Source: Euplotes cf. woodruffi 2 WChen-2021 | Taxonomy: Eukaryota > Ciliophora > Spirotrichea > Euplotida > Euplotidae | Assembly (NCBI GenBank): GCA_021441665.1 | Contig: JAGYYN010000756.1 | Coordinates: forward strand, 1-30,442 | Direction of reading: 5' to 3' | DNA: 30,442 nucleotides | Shown here: piece by piece, positions 20,544 through 29,391 of the stretch | How positions within the stretch are numbered: position 1 is the stretch's first letter | Layout: each line of letters opens with the position of its first letter | The notes under the pieces: generated by a model | What the model saw: the letters and a program-made list of their open reading frames with translations, nothing else | Databases searched by the model: none | Told to the model about the DNA's origin: nothing | Translations under genes and position numbers: made by a program

Positions 20544-21948
20544 ATGGGAAGATTTTTCGATGATGTTCTCGATGATGAAAATCATATAAGTAAGAATATT
20601 AAATATCTACTGCTAATTTCCCAAATTCGGGCTCTAGATACTACTCGTTCCACTATACACAGTAAGAGCATGCAAACTCATCGGAAAGTGCGAACCAAAG
20701 AAATTAGTATCGCTGCGTCAAAAAAGAAAAGTTCGAATTATTTGTTACCTCATACTTACAATTCATTACCTGGAAAGTGGAGAGATCCTTTCAAGCAAAT
20801 TCTTCAAGGTAAAATAAATCTCACCTTAGTTATTTATTCGAATAGACGAGAAGCTTAAAAGGATGGCGCATTACACAGGAAGCAACTGATTTACAATCGA
20901 GTTGCACCCATTCAAAATATTTAGTTCGAACTTGCTTCCTGAAAAGGAGCCAGATCTTGCGTTTCCAACACTAAAATAACTGTCTGCAGCTTAGCAAGTT
21001 CCACGCGCATTCAGTAAAGAAGCAGGGCCACAAAGTGCAGCCGGTGCCTGTTTACAAAGACGTCACTTCATCGATGAATAAAACAGCTGATTACCAGACT
21101 GCAAATCGAGGTTTAAGATCGCTTTCGATCCAGCTTCCTGAAAACGTAGTGTCACCAGAAGACCTAATCTGCATTACGAGTCGAGAGCAGGTGCAGGTAT
21201 TGGTTTGTGTATTTATCTGTAGGACCACAACAAGCAAATAAACATCCAGGAGTACTTCAAAAACAAGCAAAGGTTCAAGGATACTGTTGATATCCAAATC
21301 AACAAGGACTACGTGCAGCTAAATAAATGCGTATGAAGATTTCTGATCTCGAATTATTAAAATTATATAGGTGACTCTTCAAAATTTAAACCAAAAACTG
21401 AGTAAATAAAAACAACCACCGCGGTGTGAATAATAAAGCTCAAACTCGAGATGATGTCGTTAAAATACTGAGTTTGATAAAGCGACAGAACGACTGCATC
21501 AGTCCGAAATTGCTGTCGGGGTTTGATTTTGACAGCAAGCCACCACTGACTCACCGCCTGTCTCCAAAATAGAATAGTGACGAGTGTGAAGAAAGGCCCG
21601 GTTGCGCAGATATTAAACCCGAAGAAAATGAGGTAGGCAGTGTATTCACTATCCATAGTCAATCACGTAAAATGTTAGAAATCATGAAGACTAAAGTGGC
21701 TTTTGAACCAGAGGTTAAATCGCAAAGCAGCAGGCTGATCTGCACCAATGCTCCAGTTGATTTTAAAGCATTCAAATAAGTGCGATATCATTAACGAGCC
21801 AAGGAAGGCGCAGTACAGGTCCAAGATCTCAGATTTAAAGGTATTTAAGGACTTCAGAGCCAGGTGCAACCAGACAGAACATAAGTTTGACACGACTCAG
21901 AAACTGAACTCAGGCAGAGTTAAAACAAGGCTCAAAGCAGAGAAGTAG
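20544..21948 (+). CDS. Basic protein of unknown function, about 407 residues, four frameshifts
   Basis: Start ATG 20544. Inferred exons: 20544-20589, 20638-20808, 20846-21196, 21223-21330, 21371-21632, 21659-21948. Frame shifts of +1 at AAA-TAA (TAA 20977-20979, 21407-21409, 21777-21779) and AAA-TAG (TAG 21570-21572). With four skipped bases the length is an exact 408 codons. The product is Lys/Asn/Gln-rich with conserved-looking stretches (LPGKWRDPFKQIL, NIQEYFKNKQRFKD) but no recognised domain. The first intron (48 nt) is open if retained, so it is uncertain. The end at AAG-TAG (21946-21948) is doubtful because AAG-TAR is also a splice-donor or shift context; a less AT-rich block follows to about 22080 and may hold one more exon. 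Confidence 0.7.
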
Positions 21949-22700
21949 TGTTATCAAGCGGAGCTAGTTTGGCAACAGTCGCAATACTTCATTTACAGCT
22001 GTTTGTAGTAGCTAGTGCAGAAATACACCAGCCGCAGGAATATTGCAACTGCAGAGCTGGGGTGGCTTCAATTATTTGATATTATGGAATTTAGATAATA
22101 ATAAAAAATATTAATAAATGGAGAAGCATGGCTTTCTACCTTTTGAAGACAACAGCACAAGTTTTGAATCACTGTAATCTTTGACTTTATACTTTTTATA
22201 TTTGATAATAAAAAAGAAATAATTGTATATTTCAGTAAAAAATATGGATTCAGAAAAAAATTTGTGGAGTTTTTAGACTTTTATATTGCAGTTTTATTCA
22301 AGTCTAAAAGAAGATTTATAGGTTTTGATGGGATACACTAATTAATTGTTTATATTTTTATGCATTTTTAGCTGATTATATACATAACAAATGAGGAAAT
22401 AATTACTGTTTTATATATAAATTAGATTAATATCAAAACAACAAGTTTCTTTCCTGCATCTCATCTTTTTTATTAAAAAAATACACGATTAATTTTAAAA
22501 TCTAAATAATATATGCAGTATCAATGCTTTATTTACAAAAGTAAGTAATTTAACTTTTGAAATATCGACAATTCAAATAATTTTGATGCGAAGTCTCTAC
22601 ACATTTTAAGACCGAATTTATTAAAAATAAATTTAAAATTGCTTAATGAAATAGATATGCAAACTGTCAAGTGTTTTACTTCAACTTATACGACAATAAT
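21949..22700. other. Spacer; first 130 bases possibly coding, rest AT-rich
   Basis: Bases 21949-22080 are clearly richer in G and C than the rest and have open frames (for example one encoding QKYTSRRNIATAELGWLQLF), so they could be a last exon of the upstream gene, though I could not find a splice that enters that frame cleanly. From 22090 to 22700 the sequence is very AT-rich with no feature I can name. Confidence 0.45.
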
Positions 22701-24897
22701 ATGGCCATTCAACACCATGAGCTGTACGCTCCTGTGGTCAAGATTTTTGATAACCAAATCTGTCAAATATGCAATGAAAATCCTGCTAAATTCATCAAGA
22801 ATAACAAATCCAAACTAATTTGTGCAGACTGAGACGACTGAATGAGTGAAATTACTGAAATCAGTTCTTTTATTGCTGATTTGGAAGCAATCACGCAAGA
22901 GATTAGGATAATGCTGTTCAAAAGACAGCTTTACTTTGACTTTATCAGCACTATTAAAAACAACCTGATAAAAATTGAAAATTTAAGGAGAGAAACTATT
23001 GGAATTGAAGATTTTATTCAGCCAAATTCAAAATTAAGTAAGCAATCTAATCAAAACTTATACTTTATCGTTCATTAAAATTTACAGGTCATTATTTCAA
23101 GCAAATTTCCTATTTCCAAATCCTTAAAAGTCTTAATTAATTGTAGCAAAATAGGATTTAAAGACTCATACATCTGAAAGCTGCTTGAAGAATTTAGTAA
23201 AAATGAAAAAATCTTAAAGCAAGAGTCCAACATGTAAGCCGACGCACCAGTATCCCTTCTGTTTCATCTTAACTGCTGCAAATTAATAAAAATCTAGCGG
23301 ATCTACTCGCAGAGGAAAAGAAGGAAAGAATGACGAGTTGCAGAACGTAATTAATACGAAATTGACAGAATTTAAGTCGACCATCGGCAAGATCTTCGAA
23401 GACGATGTTCATCTGTATGATCTCGCTTGCGAGATTGAAAACGATCACATTAAGCTCTTCAAAAACTTATTTCAGCCACACGAACAAGAAGAGCCTCCCG
23501 CTTCACCGTATTTTAAGATCGAAAAAGCAGCCAAAAAGTAAAAACTACAAAATATTGTTAAATTAGCTAACATTCAAATAACGAGGATTTAGAAGCAGCA
23601 AGATCGCAATGATTTATCGGCTTCAGTCACAGACTGAAGCTGTGTCCAACTCTGGGACTTGGGTCAGCAAAGACGAAAGGAAATACTTTGAAATCACTAA
23701 CAACCTTGCTTTGTTTGTCAATGCACAACAGAAGTCGTTTTGGTATTGGTCGGCGGTAATGATTTAGGTCAAACTTGCCAGATAATCATGCAGAGATTCA
23801 AAGATATTTTCAGCTAAAATAAACAAGTCCTTTCTGAACAAAACTTCGATAATATTTTTAATAAGTAAGATCATTTTTAAGCTGAAGTTACAGTGAATAT
23901 TTAACTTTCACCAAGATTTGGTTTGAGATAATCAACATTTGTCGACTAAATCTTGATAAAATATATTTTAATTTATTTGCTATTTATATTTTAATGTATC
24001 CATAGACTGACATCGCTGAATATTGACTTGAAGAACTGCCAGTCTAGATCATTGCTGTACAAATTCAAGCCCAATCACGATCTCGAGTACGACCTGCTAA
24101 TGGACGAACAGCTGAAAGCTCTTTCGAGATACCAGGTAAATAGTAGACAAGTCGTGTCTAATAGCTTGTTTAGTTTTTACAATCTCCATCGATTTTTGTC
24201 CTAATTCAAAATTGATTTTAAACACAACTAAAAATGCATTAAATAAATTTGGATGTTATTTAGATCAACCTCAGCTCTTTGAAAATATCAAACTGCGGGT
24301 TTAACTTCCAAAAAGTAAGCAGACTGTTCAGCAACCACTGGTTCACGCTAAAAAGAGGAGTGCTGAGCTTAGACTGAGGGGATCCGTACAGAAGGAAAAT
24401 AACTCCTCTTTTCTGCAAATAACCTGTGGATGTTTATCGAGTGAAACAACTTAGAAGAGTTTTACTTTTCGAAGTTTAAGCTTTACACAAGCCAGCTCAA
24501 CCTACTACTGAAAGCATGCAGGTTTGTCAAATCCGTGCATATATATGACAACGAGGTCCTAGACTCCGATCCGATTCGAGCTCCGATGCCTGACACTTAC
24601 CATTTTGCCTCAGCTCTAGCTGAGGAAGAAGGCCTAGCGAAGACAAACTACAGGACCATCGAGATTTTAAATCTTTCTAAAAATAATATCAGCGAAGAGC
24701 AGTTCAAGCCATTCGTCGAAGACTTACTGGGGCCATGTGAAGGTAACCAAAGAGCTTAAATTATATCTATAGAGCTGCTCAAGCACCTCAAGATCGACTT
24801 TTCTAATAATTTCGATGAGTTTGAAGAAAAACTAATGCTGCGACAAATTGAAAATACAAGAAAGCTGTCATCAAAAAAGCAATCACTTTGAGAATAG
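22701..24897 (+). CDS. Zinc-finger and leucine-rich-repeat protein, about 553 residues
   Basis: N-terminal zinc-binding cluster C21-x2-C24-x16-C41-x2-C44-x2-C47, in which C44 and C47 are encoded by TGA (22830-22832, 22839-22841). A helical coiled segment follows (about 50-150). The C-terminal 240 residues have leucine-rich-repeat character (LTSLNIDLKNC, INLSSLKISNCGF, IEILNLSKNNISEEQF). Exons: 22701-23037, 23088-23129, 23155-23233, 23298-23537, 23593-23755, 23796-23864, 24006-24135, 24264-24742, 24773-24897. Shifts of +1 at AAA-TAA with TAA at 23820-23822 and 24420-24422; the second lies between LRR segments. Two skipped bases give exactly 554 codons. Stop GAA-TAG. LRR domains usually bind proteins and the cluster may be B-box-like, so a scaffold or ubiquitin-type adaptor is possible; that is inference. 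The acceptor at 23795 and the 25-nt intron at 23130 are the weakest borders. Confidence 0.8.
23620..23640. repeat. Perfect 9-base inverted repeat with 3-base loop inside an exon
   Basis: GCTTCAGTC, loop ACA, GACTGAAGC. It lies in the coding sequence for RLQSQTEAV of the zinc-finger/LRR gene, shortly after an intron. It could fold as a stable RNA hairpin; no role is known. Confidence 0.7.
24417..24422 (+). other. +1 frameshift site AAA-TAA between leucine-rich repeats
   Basis: Upstream frame encodes RRKITPLFCK; skipping T24420 opens NLWMFIECNNLEEFYFSKF with the Leu spacing of the repeats on both sides. Confidence 0.85.
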
Positions 24898-25124
24898 GTT
24901 CAGCGTAATTAAAAAGTGCAAAATATTATTAAATTTTATTTCCAAATATTTCGTCTTTTAAAACTGATTTAAATCTATTTGTAACCACTAATGATTTAAA
25001 TTTTTTAGTTGAATATAATTGCTAACAACAGTCTATCGTGGAATCACAAATCAATTCTCTTGAGCTTGCGAGTTTTCAACGACAACAGCAAGCAAATATT
25101 AATTGGCTATAATTGATATAAAAA
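24898..25124. other. Short intergenic region with a possible extra exon overlapping the next gene
   Basis: 227 bases between the LRR-gene stop and the XAP5 start. An open frame beginning after either TTTTTTAG (25008) or GCTAACAACAG (25031) encodes an LRR-like stretch (KSILLSLRVFNDNSKQILIG) and runs to TAA at 25177-25179, overlapping the first 55 bases of the XAP5 coding region in another frame. A donor in the last LRR exon (GTCATC at 24872) would join it in phase. Unproven. Confidence 0.35.
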
Positions 25125-26289
25125 ATGGAGTCTAAACCAAAGGTGCCAACAAATCAAAATCCAAAGACGAAGGAACTAACAAATCAAATGGCAGCTGGAG
25201 AAGTGCCTGCTGGCTTCTTCCACGAGAACGAAGGAGTCAATGCGGTCGGTCTGATCACTCCGAAGCAGTATAAAAGTACATTCTTTGGCTTAATCATTTA
25301 GTCGCTACCAAGAGGGAGTTCATTGAAGAGTACCAGCAAGACTTCGACGGTACCTATAGCCTCTAATTATTTAGAAGAACAACTCATCAAGCAAAAGAAA
25401 GACGAAAAGCTAAAATAAACGCGAAGAAAAGGAACAAATAAAAAAGCAACAGCAGAAGAAAGCCAGCCAAATGCTTTCTTTTATTGATGAAGAGCAAGAG
25501 GACGATAAAAACCCGCAGATATTTGCTTCAAAACCAGCAGGAGTTAAACTAGGTGGAAAGGTGTCGCTCTTCGGCAATAAAATGCAAAAAGTGGCAGATG
25601 AAGGGGAAGAGGCAGACTACATCGCAAAGCGCAAAGTAAAAGGCTTCGGCAAAGACCCCGAAGTCAATACTTCTTTTCTTCCCGATGAAGATAAAGACGT
25701 TGAGGATGAAATCAAAAAGCAGAAGTTAATGAATAAGGTATATCTCGCATGTCACTCGCTATAGTTTATCAAAGTGCATATGGAGACCCGCAAGGAGATC
25801 GTCAAGATATCCTACTGATACTGGGACGGCAGAGGCAACAAGCGCAGAATCGTGATTAAAAAGGGCGACTCAATACGAGACGTCATTGAAAAGTGCCTCA
25901 AGCGGATACAGAAAGAAAACAAAGACCTGCTTGGTGCAACTCCAGATACCTTTATGGCCATTAAGGCGGATTATATACTCCCCAATCACATTTTGATTAT
26001 GGACATACTGGCACAGCAGAGACAGGATGGAAGCTGAAAATGTAAGGGCAAGCAAGAGTGACAGGAGTGACTGTTCAAGATCTCAAAGAACAAAACCGAC
26101 ACCGAAGAACTTAAAAATAAAGATCTATTCTCAGACGACGATAAAGAGGGATTTGATGAATCAAAGGAAATTGAAATAGATTCAGGACCTATGCTTAAGA
26201 TTGTTGAGAGAAGAATATATGAGCAGAATCGATATATGTTTCCGTATTATAACTGGAAAACGTTTGAACTTACTGGATTTAGAAGATAA
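25125..26289 (+). CDS. XAP5/FAM50 family protein (spliceosome-associated)
   Basis: Homolog of human FAM50A/B and plant XCT, nuclear proteins associated with the spliceosome. Four exons (25125-25275, 25302-25349, 25375-25737, 25765-26289) encode 361 residues, close to the 339 of FAM50A. Family marks in order: an N-terminal Lys/Gln/Glu helix; GFGKDPEVNTSFLPDEDKD, which matches the family's NPDVDTSFLPDRDRE signature; YWDGRGNKRRIVIKKGDS, matching SYWDGSGHRRTVKMRKGN; KADYILPNH; and a tail IVERRIYEQNRYMFPYYNW matching the WYEKNKHIFPASRWEPY end. One +1 shift at AAA-TAA (TAA 25416-25418) in the N-terminal helix. TGA is read as Cys at 25816, 26035, 26059 and 26068. The last three, with a TGT, form a CxCx5CxxC cluster where FAM50A has YDFIVTKARGKSG, an unusual addition. 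Stop AGA-TAA. Confidence 0.93.
25413..25418 (+). other. +1 frameshift site AAA-TAA in the XAP5 N-terminal helix
   Basis: KQKKDEKLK before the site and KREEKEQIKKQQQKK after skipping T25416 form one continuous charged helix as in the family. Confidence 0.9.
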
Positions 26290-26408
26290 TTTTACCATAA
26301 AATTTTTAAAAACAAAACAACATACTATTTGAATTGTTTTTACATTCATTAAAATAAAAATTGAATTCGTAATTTATTTTAGTAAAAATTCTTATATTTA
26401 ATTTTCAT

Positions 26409-27841
26409 CTACATATTCTCAATTAATTTTTTTGATGGTTTTCTTCTTGAACTTTTTACTCTTTTCTTATTCTTAATATGTCCGTCATAAGGTCTAGTTT
26501 TACTTTTCTCAATATTTTTTTGTCTATAAATTTTATTTCTTTTCTTCAAAAGTAAGCACTTTGTGAGCTTCTTTAATTTTCTGTTCTTTATCTTCCTGTT
26601 TCTTCTTATCTCACCATTCTCTAAAAGCAATCTCTCACATGACTTTCTTTTGTTTATTGATTCTTTGCTTGTTGGCTTCGTCTAACTTCTTTTTCCTTCT
26701 TTCTTCTTTGATCTGCTTAAAATTATAAATTTAAATTATTACTTTTTGTTTTTGAATTTTTATAAGTCCTCGATGCTTCTTCGAAGCCAATCCTTGAATG
26801 CCTTTTCTCCAAATTCCTGCTTTCTAAGTTTGAGCTCTTTTTCGAGCAGCCGTTTTTCTCTGAGCTCACGGCGGGCCTGTTTAAGCTGTCTGTCTTTGTC
26901 CTTCTCCCACTTGGCCATGCGCTCCCTGCGTTCTTCATATTCTTCAAAAAACTTGATTTTGCGTGTGATCATATTCCTTTGGATCTCGTCCTTCACGTTG
27001 TTGATGAGCTTTTCTTTGTACTTCTTCTCGGTCTCCTTCAGCAGGTACCACTCTTCGTAGCCCATCGGCGGAGGCTTTTGAATCCCCGCTCCTTCAAGCG
27101 GATCTGGATTTGTCGGCACTAAAGTTTGGTTCTTGCTTTCCTGGTTTGTGGTCGGCGACATACTCAGCAATAAGTCCTTCGGGCTGACGACGTGCACGTT
27201 TGTATCGATTCTGTAGTGCCGGTGAGGATCTTTTTGCAGCTTATTTCCTGACGACTTTATCGATCACGTACAGAGTCTTCTTTGGGATCCGTACACTCCG
27301 AGCAGAGTACAGCCTTCTCTTTCCTTTCTCTGTCAGATATCAAGATTTTAAATTATCTGGAGACTGGAATGGCGACGGGGACATGTACAGTCTCTCCATT
27401 GATCTCATCTTGCGAGACTTGAGCCTTCCAGCTTTATCGGTGTGGTATTGTTTCTCGTTTTGAGGCGAGAGTCCGAGATCTTTGTTCTGCTTCTCAGGAG
27501 TCATTTTATCATAAAATGCTTCCATAATCTCAACCGGAAGCTCTATAATATTTTCTTTATCGTCGTAAGTCTCCATTTCGTGTTCGCTATTTTTCATTGA
27601 TTCTCGCGATTTTGAAGTCTTTGCGCGTTCGGTAATAATCCTCATTTGCTATTTTGTTTTGTCTTCCGTATCGAGTGCTTTTGCTTTCAACTAAGATTTG
27701 CGACATCATGTTGCAGTTGCTTCTCGACCACTTTGGAAGAGTTGAAAGAGCCGCTGTAAATACTGACTTGCTGTCTGAGTCTTTATCAATGCTGTCTTGC
27801 TGGATCAACCTCTGCTGGCTTTTTATCTTGCTTAGAAGCAT
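26409..27841 (-). CDS. CCDC34-like coiled-coil protein, about 465 residues, four frame changes
   Basis: ATG 27841-27839 to ATG-TAG at 26411-26409. The N-terminal 270 residues are Ser/Lys-rich. The C-terminal part is a long charged coiled coil punctuated by F/Y-x-x-W units: GYEEWYLLKE, KAFKDWLRRS, IAFREWCDKK. That pattern resembles CCDC34-type proteins, which are linked to sperm flagella in mammals; a cilium-related role is therefore possible but inferred. Frame changes: AAA-TAG (TAG 27587-27589), AAA-TAA (TAA 27241-27243), TTA-TAA (TAA 26760-26762) and AAA-TAA (TAA 26533-26535). One intron, 26713-26742 (30 nt). With the TTA-TAA site counted as +2 the length is exactly 466 codons; a +1 shift there would need a 37-nt intron instead. 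No GT donor lies in the preceding exon near the TAA. The gene starts only 81 bases downstream of the farnesyltransferase stop, on the same strand. Confidence 0.78.
26760..26765 (-). other. Atypical frame change at TTA-TAA
   Basis: The frame ending WLRRSIEDL meets TAA after a Leu codon. The helix resumes in another frame (KIKEERRKKKLDEANKQ) after a +2 skip with a 30-nt intron, or a +1 skip with a 37-nt intron. It is the only site here not preceded by a Lys codon. Confidence 0.55.
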
Positions 27842-27922
27842 CTTTATGAATATTTATTCTTATTTAAAATTTTCTTATTTTTTGACTCTTGATTCAATTT
27901 TTTAAAAGATAGTTGAACAGAA

Positions 27923-29261
27923 CTACTGATTATTTTTAAAGTATTCTTTTGCCTTGTCAATAAGTTCTTTTCTTGCTCAGTAAACAGGGTGTATTCTCGC
28001 AAGTCTGTTCGAGTCGACTCCTGCTAATAATAAAGTTTCATCACTTCCATCTAGTTGGTCGGATTCGTCTTTTTCCTATTAAATAATATTATCATTATAT
28101 ATTTTTAAATTAACACAATTAGTATTTACTTGTTTAGCTCTGTTTTCTTTGATAGCATATTCGCTATTTATATTGACAAATAGAAGTTCCAGCGAGAGAG
28201 TACATGGTATGGTAAACATCCACGTGCTTTCTTGGTTTATCCTTGAGTCCTCCCTCAGTATTCTGTCAACAAAAGATTGTATACCCTTGCAAAGCCAGTT
28301 GATTATTGAGCCACTCACCTCCATTTACATTTCCTTTGCCTTCTAATGCGATATCGATGAGTTCGAACACTGCTCCGATCCAGAAGTTATATCAAGAATC
28401 GACTAATTTATTAATCCGGCCGTTGAAGCCTCCTTCAATTTCAAGTTGTCTATTTGTAGTCCATTCGATGAGTCTGTCCATATCGAGTTTGTGAGCTTCT
28501 CCGAGGATAATCATCGAAGCAAGACCTCAAAAAGTATATCCAGCATGGGCTTCGCCGTATGGACTTCACGAAATTCCTCCTTCGTAAGTTTGACAGCTGG
28601 CAATGAAGTCGCCCATTCCGGCGGTGAGTTCTTCATCAGGTAAAAACCCAAGGACATCAGCGACTACAAGTGCACAGTAACATCCTCTGAGATCGTACTC
28701 GCCATTTTGATGCATGATGTAAGAGCCATTTTGGCCGACTTTTAGCTCAGCTGATTTTGATGTATTACCAGCGTCAGCTGTGTCTTTTCAGAACACTGAC
28801 TTCAAGAACTCTTTCATCTTCTTTTTATCTACGATTTTATATGCGTCTTCGCAAGCAATATTTGCGATTGCGAGAATCGCTCCGTATGTGGAGGCAACGT
28901 GGCTTTGCAGAGATTTGGCTCCTCGAAAACCTCCGGTTTCATTATTGTGTAAATTTGTGAGGTACTTGATTAGTTTTGTTCTCAGCATCTTCGGCAGATC
29001 TTGTAATGAGTTGTCAGTGATTTCAAGAATGTTGGTCAACCAGTACGGTACCCAAGGCTGTCCTGAATCTATCGACTGGTATCCTTTGCCTAGCTGCAGC
29101 ATTGTATTGAGTGCGTACTGTGCATGTGTGTCTTTATCTAAAAGGCAGAATTCAGTCTCTGCGTATTCTTTGGCGGTTACCGGGGAGAACTCAGCAAGAC
29201 TGTAGAACTCTTTAATAAGGTCTCTTAAATCATCAAGTGACTCGGATATATTCTTCTCCAT
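27923..29261 (-). CDS. FNTB: Protein farnesyltransferase subunit beta
   Basis: Catalytic subunit that, with the alpha subunit, transfers a farnesyl group to CaaX-box cysteines in the cytosol. 427 residues (human 437). ATG 29261-29259 to CAG-TAG at 27925-27923; one intron 28076-28129 (54 nt). The alpha-alpha barrel repeats are clear: NNETGGFRGAKS, QNGSYIMHQNGEYDLRGCYC, CQTYEGGI, AHAGYTFCGLAS, EGGFNGRINKLVDSCYNFW, QNTEGGLKDKPRK. Zinc ligands are Asp 288 and Cys 290 (DSC) and His 351 (VYHT), matching Asp297, Cys299 and His362 of the mammalian enzyme. Cys 290 and the conserved Cys 245 of YTFCGLA are both encoded by TGA (28392-28394, 28527-28529). One +1 shift at AAA-TAG (TAG 28164-28166) joins TSICQYK to SEYAIKENRAKQ. 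Six TGA codons in all are read as Cys. Its neighbours are unrelated in function. Confidence 0.96.
28164..28169 (-). other. +1 frameshift site AAA-TAG in farnesyltransferase beta
   Basis: Lies downstream of the zinc-ligand His in the C-terminal barrel. Without the shift, the protein would lose the last 60-70 residues; with it, frame, intron and stop fit exactly. Confidence 0.9.
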
Positions 29262-29391
29262 TTTAATTATTCAGTGATAATTTTAAAATACAAAATCAGG
29301 CTCTTGTATTATTTACTTTTATAATTTTTAGAGTACTGAACAATTATTGAATAATTTTAAATAGTCCATAAGCTCATGTTGTTATTTTTAA

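Noticed and set aside
25021-25124. LRR-like stretch annotated as definite coding sequence
   Set aside because: No splice border could be fixed from the sequence alone, so it is kept only as a candidate exon.
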